The position numbers and the translations under genes were made by a program. DNA of 64,000 nucleotides, from assembly GCF_019393635.1 (NCBI RefSeq), contig NC_057867.1, forward strand, positions 58,484,492-58,548,491. Direction: 5' to 3'. This document shows positions 1 to 11,290 of the stretch, piece by piece. This DNA comes from Dromiciops gliroides. Taxonomy: Eukaryota > Chordata > Mammalia > Microbiotheria > Microbiotheriidae. Below the pieces are notes generated by a model. It searched no databases and had not been told where the DNA came from. It worked only from the letters and a program-made list of their open reading frames with translations. Positions within the stretch are counted from its first letter, which is position 1. Every line of letters starts with the position of its first letter.

Positions 1-34
1 AAATTGAGCACAGGCCTCACTAACTCTAAGTAGG

Positions 35-480
35 TCTAACAGATATCCTATGATGTCTCCCATCAATATTCTACTCCGAACTCTTGAACGACTCCCTATT
101 GCTGACCAAATAATGTCCTAACTACTTACTTAGCCTGGCATTCAAAGCCCACATCCTAACTCCACCCAGCCTTTCAAGCCTTAGCTCATCTCCAAGACAT
201 GCCTCAGCAAATGTGTTCAAACTGTTCCCTATGCCTGGCACTCCCAACCCAATCTATTAAATTCCACCATGGTCTTTAAAGTGCACCTCTAATAGATCTC
301 CTCCTCCAGGAAGCCTTCCAGGAAGCACTTGGTGATGACCTTTCCCTTCCTTCCTCTCATGAAGCCTATTTTTGATAGTTCTCAAGGCTAATGTCCTGTC
401 CGGTTTTGTGTTATAATTATCTGCACTGGTAACTCTTCTCTCCCTACTAGGCAAGAAGCTCCTAGAGGCAGTGAATTACA
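35..480 (+). repeat. L2-like LINE 3' end
   Basis: The text runs like the 3' part of L2 elements: a 'cctggcattcaaagccc' segment, then 'cctccaggaagccttccaggaa'. It is diverged and has no usable reading frame. Assignment is by remembered L2 consensus, not alignment. Confidence 0.5.
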
Positions 481-1018
481 AAAAAAATTACTAAACTCCA
501 CATCTTTGCCAGAGCCCAGCAGAGCTCTCCACTGAAGCAGGGGGTTAATCTGCATTTGTTAAATTGAAGATATACATTTTGCTGGGAGTATGAGAGATCC
601 TATGGAGGACAAACATGTGACCTGATCCATCCCACATGACCGTGGACATCATGTCAGTTGAAACTGACGCTCTGTCCTCCCCACAAAAGGTGAGAAAGCA
701 GGCAAGGGGGCACAGCCACCCAAGGAAACAATTCAAGCTGCCCACGGCCTCCCCCATCTCAGTGCTCCTGGTCTCCATCCTCCTCAGCTCTGTTTAACCC
801 CATAGGCAGGACAGGAGGGCCCCTTAGAAATCCTTTAGCCCTGCTGACTCATTTTGCAAAGGGGTAGCCAATGCCCTGACAGTAGAAGGGACTTATCCTA
901 GACAGGGCCCAGGCTATAAGCCAGGTCTCCCAATTTCCAGGCCTGAGATTTTTCAAAACCATTGTACCACATTATCCAATGTATCACAAAACAGAAGAAA
1001 AAGAAGAAGAATTGGAAA

Positions 1019-1168
1019 GGGGGCAGCTAGGTGGCACAGTGGATAGAGCACTGGCCCTGGATTCAGAAGGACCTGAGTTCAAATCCGGCCTCAGAAACTT
1101 GATACTTACTAGCTGTGTGACCCTGGGCAAGTCACTTAACCCCCATTGCCTCACACACAAAAAAAGAA
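1019..1168 (+). repeat. tRNA-derived SINE, short (WSINE1-like) form
   Basis: It begins gggggcagctaggtggcaca, has an A-box-like cagtggatagagc and a B-box-like gttcaaatcc, and then the shared 'ctgtgtgaccctgggcaagtcacttaacc' body and an A-rich tail. The open frame across it is a SINE artefact. Confidence 0.9.
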
Positions 1169-1454
1169 ATGGAAGAAATACTGTAGTTGGAATGAAAACA
1201 ACATGTATGCAGACATAAAGAAAGAAGCAGGTATGTGAAGTCCCGGCTTATGTACTGTTTAGAAGGGCAGTCTGGGACATTTTCATAAGTACTTAAACAC
1301 TCAATAAAACTGAATATTTAGCAGGAAAAAAAGAAGGAAAGAGGACATTACCTACTTGGTTCTCTTTCTGTTAGGCCTCCTCTTTCCTCTTTCCCTCTCT
1401 CAAATACTAGTTTACTTGCTTCTTAATTAATTAATAAGGACATATATCTCATGT
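1169..1454. other. No gene seen
   Basis: AT-rich single-copy-looking sequence with polypurine and polypyrimidine patches. I see no exon with splice signals and no repeat I can name. Confidence 0.4.
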
Positions 1455-1469
1455 CCTTAGTACTTTTGG

Positions 1470-1675
1470 GTTTGCAATGTTCTTGCCTCAAAACAACTAC
1501 ACGAGGTAGGAAAAACAAAAATCGTTATTTCCATTATACAGGTGGACAGACTGAGGTTCAAAGAAATCAAGGGACTTGCTTGGGGCTAAACTGCCAAGTC
1601 GATGACCAAGCTGGGGTTTGAATCTAGGTCCCCCAGCTTCAAATTGAGTGTACTCCCTACTTCTCCCACCGAACC
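1470..1675 (-). repeat. MIR-family SINE
   Basis: The MIR core reads on the reverse strand: 'ttatacaggtggacagactgaggttcaaag' followed by a diverged copy of the aagtgacttgcccaagg/ttgaatctaggtc stretch. Ancient and diverged. Confidence 0.75.
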
Positions 1676-1689
1676 GTAGCTCACATGCC

Positions 1690-2515
1690 ATTCTTCATCT
1701 CCTTGAAACGGTCTCTCTGCCTTGCCTGATCACTGCTATGGCCACAGCTCGGACACCCCTCCCGACTCCACATTGAGAAAGACCAAGGAAAGTCACTGCC
1801 ACAGCATCCGACGTGATTATCCTTTCCAGGTCAGTACCTGCTCAGCAAACCACATTCTTATTGATTCCAGGGAGACTGCAAAGATGGTATTGCTTGTGAC
1901 AAATGGCAAATTATTCAAGATTTCCACTTTGACAATAGTGTGCTTAAAAATCTTCAGCGTGGGCCTCCCTGTCCGGGCCCAGAAAATCTCAGAATGCTGA
2001 ATATGTAGGAAGATATAAATATGTAGGAGTGTAAGAGTAGGAAGAAAAAGTCGTGGGTTTTCTACTTATTTTGATTCTTGGTGCAGTGTGGCTGCTTTAT
2101 AATATGTCAATTTATGGCATAGTCCCCACTAAGAAAACAAATCTCAGCCCCTCCTCCTCTCTCTCCCTCCCATAAAATCAATTCAACAAAAACCTATATC
2201 TAGTCTAAACTGAAGATTAGTGTGGCCCTGATTGGATCAGATAACTGTAGGGAACTTCTCTGCAAACACACTTTAAAATTGTGATTCCATCAACCCACTT
2301 CTTCATCTCCTGGGTAGATAATCTCAGGCCTACCCAGGCTGTAAAAATGGAAATTGTCTCTGGGCACTTAGGAGCTCCTGCTACTAGAATCAACCTGGAT
2401 ATCTGGCCATCATTGCCTGAACTGGGAAATTTCCTTTTCAGCATTCATCCTTTGATGACCTTCCAGTATTACACTCTTACCCATTTGCAGTTTTTTTACA
2501 TCTGTTTCTCATTTT
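1690..2515. other. Non-repetitive stretch, no gene supported
   Basis: Several short open frames on both strands overlap here, but none shows family motifs, flanking splice sites with a sensible phase, or a polyadenylation signal. Treated as intergenic or intronic. Confidence 0.4.
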
Positions 2516-2519
2516 GACC

Positions 2520-2625
2520 CTTTCACAACAAAATGAGATAGGTAGGGAAGATGCTATTGTCCCCATTTGAAAGCTAGATAAATGGAGGCCCAGAGAGAAG
2601 AAAAGCAAAATTCAGACAGAGTATG
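2520..2625 (-). repeat. MIR fragment
   Basis: 'aaatgagataggtagggaagatgctattgtccccattt' then 'ggaggcccagagag' is the antisense MIR core, truncated. Confidence 0.6.
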
Positions 2626-2629
2626 AAGG

Positions 2630-3455
2630 AAAACAGAAACTGGTAATGACAAAGAGTGAAGTATGTCACACCATGAAAATAATATGAACAGTGTCGACAA
2701 TAACATAAAGGCAAAAGAAGAGAAAAAACAAATATTATGTAATTATCAGCACCAATGTGGGTCCCTGAAATGAAGAAATGCATCTCCTTCCTTTCCTCTG
2801 AAAAGTAGGGGCCTGTGAATATAGAAGGTTTCATCCATTATCAGACAGATCACTATGTTGGTTGGTGTTGGTTAACTGCTTTTCTTTGTTATGAGGGAAG
2901 ACCCATTGAAGGGAGAAGAATATACCCCCAAATGCCTAAAACCAAAGGCTGCAGTGAAGCTGATGGAGAAAAAGTAAGAAATGGCTCTGGGTTGTGCTGC
3001 TTATTCACTCCTTTCAATGCCCCCTCACTTAATTTTAATGCTACTGCAATTAGCAGAATGCAACAGAAAGCATATATTGGAGAATTCTGTTATTACTTCC
3101 CATTCCTACCACGCATCTCTCTAGATCAGTGGCACCGAATGTCTGAGTGGTAATAACAGATGCCCAGAAATGACAGGATGGAAATTTCCATCAACCATCA
3201 GGTCAGATTTCAGCAGGGCTAGAGCTATAAGGGGCTATTGGAGAGAATTACCCTATTTGGGCAGACCCAGGCCCAAAGTGGAATCCCACCACCTGAGTAG
3301 ATTATAGTCTGGGCCCTGGGTTGGACATAATAATATATCCCAGAACTATTTCCCAAGTCCGATTAGTACAGTGTTCCTACTGACAACCCCAAATTTCTTA
3401 AATAATTCATCTTTATCCATTTTTTCTATAGGCCAAAAATGTTAGCATACCATTT
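2630..3455. other. No gene supported; one 112-codon frame
   Basis: A plus-strand frame at 2815-3153 stays open for 112 codons, but it has no domain, no upstream context and ordinary non-coding composition. The rest shows no repeat I can name. Confidence 0.3.
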
Positions 3456-3460
3456 CTGCA

Positions 3461-3571
3461 TATATGTATGTGTGTAGATATACATATGCATGCCTACATA
3501 TATGTACATACACATCCATATATATGTATGCATGATATATACCCATATATAAATATATGTATATGTGTACA
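3461..3571. repeat. Degenerate (TATG/TA)n microsatellite
   Basis: Alternating tatatg, tacata and catgca words with interruptions. It directly precedes a long-form SINE. Confidence 0.85.
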
Positions 3572-3572
3572 C

Positions 3573-3828
3573 AGGGGCAGCTAGGTGGCACATTGGATAA
3601 ACTGCCAGGCCTGAAATAAGGAAGATATAATCCTGAGTACAAATCCAGCCTCAGACACTTACTAGCTGTATGACCCTGGGCAAATCTTAATCCTGTTTGC
3701 CTCAGTTTCCTCAGCTGCCAAATGAGCTAAAGAATGAAATGGCGAACCACTCCAGTATCTTTGCCAAGAAAACCCCAAATGGGGTCACAAAGAGTCAGAG
3801 ACAGATAAAAACGACTAAACAACATATG
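3573..3828 (+). repeat. tRNA-derived SINE, long form (~250 bp)
   Basis: Head ggggcagctaggtggcacat, B-box-like region, then the second half specific to the long form: 'aatggcgaaccactccagtatctttgccaagaaaacccc' and 'ggggtcacaaagagtca', ending near actaaacaaca. Confidence 0.88.
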
Positions 3829-3835
3829 AGTGCAA

Positions 3836-3848
3836 ATATGTATATATG

Positions 3849-3889
<41 letters not shown>

Positions 3890-3902
3890 CTGTGTATATA
3901 GA
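3836..3902. repeat. (TA)n microsatellite
   Basis: About 36 bases of nearly pure TA at the 3' end of the preceding SINE, with tacaca interruptions. Confidence 0.95.
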
Positions 3903-4250
3903 CAGTGAGTTGATGCTACAGTAGACAGAGCACTGGACTTGGATTCAGGAGTTCAAATCTAGCCTTAAACACTTCCTAGCTGTGTGACCCTGAGCAAGTC
4001 ACTTAACCTCTGTCAGTCTCAGTTTCCTTATCTGTAAAATGGACCTAACAGTAGCACCCACCTCTCCAGGTTGTTTCCAAGATCAAATGAGATAATTCAT
4101 GGGTAAAGTACTTTAGAGATGCTGGCTGTGGTGTTGTCTTTCCCCTAGTGGAATGTAGAATGCAGAAGCACCTTTAGAGCAGAAATTTGTTCCCTTTTGT
4201 CTTTGGAGCCTCAGCAAATAGGAGCTTAATAAATGCCTGCTGATTGATTT
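3903..4250 (+). repeat. Near full-length MIR/THER1-type SINE
   Basis: It runs from a tRNA-like head through the MIR core (cctagctgtgtgaccctgag; cagtttccttatctgtaaaatgg) into 'caaatgagataattcatggg' and the L2-like tail 'cttaataaatgcctgctgatt'. Confidence 0.8.
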
Positions 4251-4543
4251 CCATGACCTGGCACCTCATAAATTGAATTTAACTACATTCAGCATGAAGC
4301 AACAGGCTCAGAGATACTCATAGCTTAATGTCTTGCACAATGGGGTCAAATCATGGTGTTATGGCTGATGTTTTGGCCTTTAAAATGCCTTGATGAATTT
4401 GGGGCTGCAGTTAGGTAGGGAATGTGTGGGCTCCTGTGTTAAACCACCACTGGTGCTTATGGCACAACCCTTCAGAGGGCACTCAATGCCAAGCTCCTCC
4501 CCAAATACAGCTTTTGTCTAGAATCATTGGGATTTGCATGTAG

Positions 4544-4993
4544 GCTCTGTGATAAAATAATGGGATTTAGCAGATACTCAAAGACCCACCTGGAGATTAA
4601 TCTAAACTGATTGAATCAAGTGAGAGTGATTGACTGCTGATTAGCCTACTTCAAAGTTAACTAGATTGTAATCACACCTGGCTAGCCCTTAATGGATTTG
4701 GAGGATGCCAACCAATCAGCTTGAAGCATTATGTAAGGACCGCCTCTATTCCAGACCTATAAAAAGCTTCCACAATCAGTTTGCTAAAGAGTTCCTGATT
4801 AAAGCAGGCTCTTGGAGGAGGACTTGAGGAAGAACCCAACCAGGCTGGAACTCTAGGCTACATAGGCTTTTTCTTAACTTTCTGAACTCTTTATGAATAC
4901 CTGTATGCTTTAATAAATGTTTAATGTCCAAAGACTCGTGCTGAAGCTTCTAATTTAAGGCGACCACAATTTAGATTTTAAACATCACAGCTC
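4544..4993 (+). mobile_element. Solo LTR of an endogenous retrovirus, 4-bp TSD
   Basis: A 442-bp segment (4548-4989) starts TGTGATAAAA and ends AACATCACA. It is flanked on both sides by GCTC (4544-4547 and 4990-4993), as expected for a 4-bp duplication. Inside are a CCAAT box (4712-4716), a TATAAAAA box (4758-4765) and an AATAAA signal (4912-4917), in the correct order for U3-R-U5 on the plus strand. No internal retroviral genes are adjacent, so this is a recombined solo LTR. The 4-bp duplication fits gammaretrovirus-like class I elements; family not determined. Confidence 0.85.
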
Positions 4994-4999
4994 AATGTA

Positions 5000-5538
5000 A
5001 TGAAAACCTTCCTAACAAGTTGAGCTGCCCCAGGGTGCCCAGCTTATCATCATTATCTTTTTCGATGAGGGAGCTCCTCTATCCTGCTTCTCCTCTGCTG
5101 GCTTATTGGGGTACAGAGGTGAGTCTGTGCTCTGGAAGTTTTCTGCCAGTGAGGGGCACAATCTCTGGCTTGACCTGCCATGATGTGGGAGGACCAGTCA
5201 AACTAAGTTTGTAGACACTTCTCAGCCTGGCCACGCATGAGATAATGAGCTCTCTGGCCACAATAACTCCTAAAGTCTATTCACTAAGTTGCAAAGGGGC
5301 TATGGTCTATGTTGGTGGAGGGCTATACCTATGGCCTTGAAAAGAAGGAGAAAGTGGAGAAAAAGTTATTTAATTGAGCCCACCTCGGATTTCTTTTACC
5401 TTTCAACTTGCCCTCTGTCAACTCAATGGCTTCCCAAAAATGGTAAGCAAATCGGCTGAAAGTGGGTCCACCTTATCTGTAATGATTAGGGTGTTCAACA
5501 CTAAAATGAAGTCGGACAGCAGATAACATATCTGATGG
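5000..5538. other. No gene seen
   Basis: Unique-looking sequence between the solo LTR and a SINE. Only short chance frames occur. Confidence 0.4.
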
Positions 5539-5540
5539 GA

Positions 5541-5768
5541 GTCTCTGTTTTTTCTTTTATTTATTTATTTATTTATTTGTTTGTTTAGTCCTTCATTAAT
5601 TAATTAATTTATTTTTAGTGAGGCAATTGGGGTTAAGTGACTTGCCCAGGGTCACACGGCTAGTAAGTGTTAAGTGTCTGAGGCCGGATTTGAACTTAGG
5701 TACTCCTGACTCCAGGGCTGGTGCTCTATTCACTGCGCCACCTAGCTGCCCCTGTCTCTGTTTTTTTC
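5541..5768 (-). mobile_element. Short SINE with target-site duplication
   Basis: Antisense short-form SINE (body 5617-5753) with a (TTTA)n/(ATTA)n tail at its 3' end (5555-5616). GTCTCTGTTTTTTC at 5541-5554 recurs at 5754-5768 with one extra T, giving a clean duplication and a fairly young insertion. Confidence 0.92.
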
Positions 5769-6515
5769 AACAAGAAAGACTCTGGTTTCGGAGGCCAGCA
5801 AACTAAGGATTGGCAGAGGCCAATTGGTCCTGGCCCCTGGCTCCTTACTTTCTCATCCATTCTCCCTGTCTTGCTCCCCTCCCCCACCCTAGTTCCCATA
5901 TGCCTCCATGCTTAATCTCTATTTCTGATCCAGAACAGATTGGGATATAAGAATTCACTTCTCCCACAATGCCTACAGGAAGAAAATGTCTCTTCTCAGT
6001 GGATATATGATATAAATGACAGTACAGAGAAATAGCAGGATAAAAGAACTCATCACATTTTCTCAAGAAAAGGGAAGTCTTTTCCCAGATCTCACCATAC
6101 TTTGGATTGTATCCTCCACATCTGTAACTTGGAGGGTTTTGTAGGTAAAAAAATCTATTGTAACTCCAGGGATATTTCTCCCCAAGCTTCTTTAGGGCTT
6201 TACAATCTCTCCTGTTGAGGTCATCTCTTCTTTGGAGGCTACAGGATTAGATTGGCTGGAGAGCTGGGATCCTTGACAAAGGCCAAGGCAAGAACGCTCT
6301 CAGGTCCAAGGATGTAAGGCCTAATCATACACCTAAAGCCTAAGAGAAGCTGGAACAACTGCCCCTCTGTTCCCTTTCCCACCCCAGGCTGGCAGGAGGC
6401 TAATTCTCAGTTAACAAGGATTAGAGCAGACCCACTTGATGAAGGGAGAGACTGCTATTTCAGGCAAGGAGAAAGGGGCTTTTGTAAAGGATACAGCCAT
6501 TTGGACTTATGTGAG
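5769..6515. other. No gene seen
   Basis: Single-copy-looking DNA without recognisable exon or repeat. Short frames on both strands carry no motif. Confidence 0.4.
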
Positions 6516-6519
6516 AAAA

Positions 6520-6700
6520 TGCAAGAAACTCAGGTTTGCAGACTAGCTCTAACCCTTTCTTAGCTGTGTGACTATAGGCAAATAATTTCCCCTCACCGAG
6601 CCTCAGTTTCCTTCTCTGCAAAAGAGGGATAAGAATATCTGTGCTGCCTGTCTCACAGGCTGCTTAAGAAGGAAGGCTCTTGTCGACTTTAAAGTACCAT
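6520..6700 (+). repeat. MIR-family SINE
   Basis: 'cttagctgtgtgactataggcaaataattt' and 'cctcagtttccttctctgcaaa' are the MIR core on the plus strand, followed by the 'ctgtctcacaggctg' tail. Confidence 0.75.
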
Positions 6701-7394
6701 AGACATGTCCTATCAGCAAATTCTGGTTTTTTATTTGGCCAGTTCTTAATAATAATCAAAATCACTTTGGCCTATATGGGAAAGAGGCATTTCCCCACCA
6801 TCCCTTATTAGAGGGCCTCAACCTTCCCTCTATGCAGGAGAAGCTCCATAACATCTGGGTCCTTAATCTACAGCTGCCCATGTGAACAAGGGGGAGGAAG
6901 AGTCAGTTGCTACAGAATTTCCTGAGCCAGTTATGTTGCTACAGTATTAGGGCCAGTAGTGCTTCACCTGAGGTCTGGGAACTTGTGTGTCCCCCCCCCA
7001 CCTCACCCCTCAGCCCCCCTACCACACCCACCCTCGCCCATTCCACCCATTATTTTGAACTGTAAGTAGTTATATTGCAATTTAATGTATTTCCTTTATA
7101 AACCTGTGTGTTTTATTTCACACATTTAGAAACATTCTTCTGTGAATACATCTACCAGCTTCAGGGAATTGCCAAGAGGCCCATCACATCGGCGGGCGAT
7201 CACCTTAAAAAAGCCCTGTCCTAGGGTAGAAAGATAACAGGCCCAAACAGGAAGTGAGACAAAGGGACACTGATTTGTGGCTCTAGTCCTCACCATGCAC
7301 AGGAGAGGGCCACGGTTTACTTTATTATTTACCTTTCTATATTCCTACCCCACCCCATGCCTTTGAAAAAGAGAAGTTATTTGGGATTGAAAGG
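6701..7394. other. No gene seen; short C-rich run
   Basis: Contains a C-rich stretch at about 6991-7040 (runs of C with A interruptions). Nothing coding can be supported. Confidence 0.4.
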
Positions 7395-7540
7395 TGAAAT
7401 CTAGCCTAACTCTTTCATTTTTTCCAAGGAAGAAACTGAGCCACAGAAAAGATATACAAGTGATATACAAGGTAACGGTTATGAAGTAGAAGAGGTAATA
7501 TCTGAACTCAAATCCTCTGGATATCCAGTGTTCTTTCCAA
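7395..7540 (-). repeat. Diverged MIR/L2-tail fragment
   Basis: 'ctagcctaactctttcattttttccaaggaagaaactgagccacagaaaag' is a weak antisense MIR match. Confidence 0.45.
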
Positions 7541-7685
7541 AATCCCTGGACTCTTCTACTCTTTGTGCAGGGCCAAGACAGATGAAATCTTGATTCAAAG
7601 CAAGAAGGAGATGGCAACTGCCACCTGTGCCCAAAATCTGCCCTGGAACCTGGTGAACCATCGAGCCCATAAAAGTGGTGGGTAG

Positions 7686-7825
7686 GGGGCAGCTAGGTGG
7701 CACAGTGGATAAAGCACTGGCTCTGGATTCAGGAGGACCTAAGTTCAAATCCGGCCTCAAACACTTGACATTTACTAGCTGTGTGACCCTGGGCAGGTCA
7801 CAACCCTCATTGCCCTGCAAAAAGA
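7686..7825 (+). repeat. tRNA-derived SINE, short form
   Basis: gggggcagctaggtggcaca head, gttcaaatccggcctcaaac, ctgtgtgaccctgggcaggt, ending cattgccctgcaaaaag. Confidence 0.9.
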
Positions 7826-8029
7826 AAGTGGGAAGACTGGATGGGTCCTGAGGCAGTAACCAAACAATAACTACTCAGCCCAGAATGAGAAGAGGCTACA
7901 GGTCAAGGTCAGCATCTTTTTTTAGAATGAGACAGGACCTAAGTAAAGTAAAACTGAAGGAAGAAACAAAAAAAAAAAGGTCATGGAATTAGCAGGTCTT
8001 CAAGAGTAAAGGGAGTCAAAAAAAGAGTA

Positions 8030-8215
8030 AAGGGAGGCAACTGGGGAGTGTCATAGGTCAAGATGAAGCAAGAGACAGCCATGTACAGAGTTGGCCTCAG
8101 AACCAAGAAGACCTGAGTTCAATACTACCTTTGACATCAACTCGTTGGGTGAGACTATCCTTTAAACCTCTGGATGCTTTGGGCAACACAGTCTTTCTAA
8201 CCCAAAGTTATAAAG
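8030..8215 (+). repeat. Decayed SINE
   Basis: 'acagagttggcctcagaaccaagaagacctgagttcaatact' and 'gggtgagactatcctttaaacctct' keep the SINE layout with many substitutions. Confidence 0.5.
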
Positions 8216-8479
8216 AAAAGTGCCTACCTGCATTGGTAGAGGGAGTTTCCTCATTTCAGAGTTCTTTGTGTTTTATAATCACAGGATGACCTCAGGATGC
8301 AGCATGGAGTCAGAAGGTCAAGCAGAGCCTGAAGCAGCCCCCCAAAAGGAATGTTCTCCTAGGCACCAGCAAAAGTGGCAATGTCCCAGAGGACAGACCT
8401 GATTATCCTGCAATAACTTGCCCTGGCCACATGACATCTGGAGCATTGTGTTCTGGGAGGCACACTTTGGTTATGACAT

Positions 8480-8760
8480 TGACAAACTAGAAAAGCGCAA
8501 CCCCGGTGGTCAGTCAACTCGAGACTCTTCAGAGAGGATTCATTAAAGGGACTAGGAATGTTTCATTTTAGCCTCAGAAGAGAAGACTTCATCATAGTCT
8601 TTAGGTATTTGAAAGGCTGTCATATCATTTGGCTTAAGCCCAGATTGCAGAAATAGACCAAGGGATGTTGGTCAGAGAATGCCAGCAAAAGGACAACAGT
8701 TGTGCCTTGGAGGCTGCAAGGAGAGACAGGTGTGCCGTAAACCATTCATGGCCCAGCCTG
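8480..8760 (+). repeat. CR1/L3-type LINE 3' region
   Basis: 'tttagcctcagaagagaagactt' and 'ggtatttgaaaggctgtcatat' match the conserved end of the L3/CR1-like family also seen at 28.1 and 56.6 kb. Recognised from recurring wording, not by alignment. Confidence 0.55.
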
Positions 8761-9126
8761 TTGGAGATGGGCCAACAGGGACAACCCCACTAGGGTTGCA
8801 GACATGATGGCAAAAACTTTCCCTGTATATCTGACATATAAGTGAGCTTTGTCTGCATGGGCCAGGAAGTGGTCAGGGGCTGGAGCCCTGGCGATTTGTT
8901 TATGCATGAGTGTGGAATAGAAGGAATGAACTGGTGTGTGAGAGAAAGGGTGAGGTTTGAAGCTCCAGACTGCGTGGGTATCGAGAGTGAGTTTGGTTGA
9001 AGGGAGAGGTTCAATCCTTACCCTTTATCGGTGTAAGGATATCATTATTGGGGAATCATAATAAGAACCCCAGTCAGATTCTCTCTCATACAGTTGATAT
9101 GAGTGGCATATGTCTGAGCTTCCAGT

Positions 9127-9480
9127 AGAAAAGAGAGGGGGGGGAGAGGGAGAGGGAGAGGGAGAAGAGAGAGGAAAGAGAGGAGAGGAGAGAGAGAGGG
9201 AGAGAGAAGAGAAGAGGATAAAGGGAGAGGGAAAGGGAGAGAAAAAAGAGAGGAGAGAGAAGTAGAGGAGAGAGAGAAGGAGAGAGAGAGGAGAGGAGAG
9301 AGAGAAGGAGAGGAGAGAGACAGAGATAGGAGAAGGAAAAGAGAGAAAAGGGAGAGGGAGAGAGAGAAGAGAGAGAAGGAAAGAGAGGAAAAAGAGAGAG
9401 AGAGAAGGAGAGGGGAGAGAAAGAGAGAAGACAGAGACAGAGGAGAGAGGAGAGAGGAGAGAGAGAGGAAAGAGAGAGAC
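9127..9480. repeat. (GA)n / GGAGA polypurine tract, ~350 bp
   Basis: Almost pure purine on the plus strand with gagaggagagagaagg-type units. Three minus-strand frames of 149-215 codons here are Ser/Leu/Pro-only artefacts of the repeat. Confidence 0.97.
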
Positions 9481-9634
9481 TTCCACGGAGGCATGAGGGA
9501 ACTGAGAGCATGGATCTAAGGGCAAAGTTCCAAAGCAAGCTGAATAAAAGTCGAATAAGAAGAGGTCATGGGTTCTCTCTAATTGGGGGGAGTCTTCAAA
9601 CAGGGTGGATATCCATTTTTTGACTGTGCCAGAG

Positions 9635-9705
9635 AGAGGCCTATTCAGGTACGTGTTGGACCTCATGACCACTGAGGTCCTTTTCCAACTCAGTCAAAGG
9701 CCAGG
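9635..9705 (+). repeat. CR1/L3 tail fragment
   Basis: 'gttggacctcatgaccactgaggtccttttccaactcag' matches the usual L3 end (gaggtcccttccaactc). Confidence 0.5.
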
Positions 9706-9709
9706 GTGA

Positions 9710-9840
9710 AGCCAGTGTATCAGAATGTCAGAAGCCTCAGAGGCTACATAGTCCAAGCCTCTCATTTTCCAGATGGGGAAACTGAGTCCCAGAAAGGTGA
9801 CGTGACCTGCCCAATGTCACACAGGTAATCAGTAGATTTG
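9710..9840 (-). repeat. MIR-family SINE
   Basis: Antisense MIR core: 'cattttccagatggggaaactgag' and 'gacctgcccaatgtcacacaggtaat'. Confidence 0.75.
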
Positions 9841-9855
9841 TCTTTCTGGGTCTCT

Positions 9856-9978
9856 CTGTGTGTATGTATGTCTGTATGTATGTGTGTGTGTGTATGAGCA
9901 TGTATGTATGTGTATCTCTAAATGTGTGGCTGAGTGTGCATATGTTACAAGTGTGTGCCCACGTGTGTGTGAGAGAGT
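9856..9978. repeat. (TATG)n/(TG)n microsatellite
   Basis: tgtgtatgtatgtctgtatg followed by impure TG repeats. Confidence 0.9.
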
Positions 9979-9979
9979 G

Positions 9980-10700
9980 TGCTTAGTGGTGCTTTTAACT
10001 TGCCAGCAGCTCCTCTTTTCAGTGCTCTATTCAAAAATAGCAAACGTTCAAGTGAAGGAAGCTGCCAACAATCTCTAGCAAGAGAAGCAATAAAAACAGA
10101 GTCGGTCTTCCCAAGCTTGCTTTGGGAAAGCATTGGGCCTGTCATATACTCGTGCTTCCCTGTGCCAAGGGACAGGCCTCTGCAGTTCAGTCTACTGGTC
10201 AGAGAATTTTGCTTACCCCTAAAGATATGCAGTTGCCCATCAATAGCAATAAAGCTCTGCAGAGAAAGAATGAGCCTGGGAAACATTTGAGTGCTTTCTT
10301 TTGTTTACAACTTAAGCCTCAGGTTTATCCACAAAGATGCCTTTGGGGTACCCACAATTAAGAAAAGGGAGTTTTCCCATACCCTGCAGGGCTCAAGTGT
10401 TGTCTGTAGCAGCAAAGACGGTTTCCTTCCAAATTCCTATAGACGCCTTGGGAAATGTAGTCAAATGGAAATATTCCCATATTTGCAAAGCAGCAGCCAG
10501 CAGGCTTGGGGAAATCTGAGGACTTCCTCAGTGTTCAAACCCAGCTGAGAGCTTCCAGATCCAGGCACATCAGACCTGTTGCTCAGTCAATATTTGCACG
10601 CCCAGCTCTCCTTCGTTCTAACTGCTTGAACAGCTATTCTACTATTTGAAAATATTGAGAGAGAATAAGAGAAAAAAGTCTCAAGACTTCACAAGGAGTT
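9980..10700. other. Repeat-free stretch, possibly conserved
   Basis: About 700 bases lacking any repeat I can name, in an otherwise repeat-dense area. Overlapping open frames of 60-113 codons occur in several frames on both strands at 9945-10548, which reflects low stop density. No splice pair or protein motif decides between them. It could be an exon, a regulatory element or chance. Confidence 0.3.
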
Positions 10701-10709
10701 GACCATTCA

Positions 10710-10935
10710 ATAGAAGTGTAGTAAGAAAACATGGGACTGAGAATCAGGAGGGACCTGGGTTCAAATTCTACTGTTTTACCTTACTAGTGGGGTGATCTTC
10801 AAGGTAATTAACCTCCACGAGGCTCAGCTACTTCATCTTCAAATTAGGGATAGTGACACAACAGCCACCCCCTACGGTTGTTGGGAGTCTCAAATGAGAT
10901 AATGTGGAGAAAACGCTTTGAAAGCCTGAAAGGTC
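10710..10935 (+). repeat. MIR-family SINE
   Basis: 'tgggactgagaatcaggagggacctgggttcaaatt', core, then 'ctcaaatgagataatgt' tail. Confidence 0.75.
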
Positions 10936-11039
10936 CGGTTCTAGGGGGCCTGTGATTCCATCATAGGAAAGTCCTAGGACAGGAATTCCTTCCAAAGATG
11001 GTGACCATGGGTAATGCTCCTTCTAATCTGGAATATCGT

Positions 11040-11290
11040 TCATTGAACTGCAGCATGACACAGTGGTGAAAGCTTTGGATTCAGAAGGGCTGAGTTTGAA
11101 TCCTGGCTCAGGATGTTAGTTACTGGCTGTGTCAATCATGGGCAGGACCCATCTCAGAGGACTGTGCTGAGGGAAGCACTGTGTACACCTTTAAGGGCCG
11201 GAGAAATGGAAGATATGATTGTCTTATAGGATTGTTTGGGAGACTAAATGAGATAACAAATGTAAATGTAAACACTTCAGGGATCCATAA
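11040..11290 (+). repeat. MIR-family SINE, rearranged
   Basis: Starts 'gcagcatgacacagtggtgaaagctttggattcagaagg' and ends with 'gggagactaaatgagataac'; the core is disrupted. Confidence 0.6.

Noticed and set aside
1019..1168. tRNA genes at the many tRNA-like heads
   Set aside because: They have A- and B-box-like words but no cloverleaf or acceptor pairing and continue into SINE bodies.
2815..3153. 112-codon plus-strand frame
   Set aside because: No motif, no splice or poly(A) context, and ordinary non-coding composition.
9025..9672. Minus-strand frames of 149-215 codons
   Set aside because: They consist of Ser, Leu and Pro from the (GA)n tract and stay open only because the repeat has no stops.
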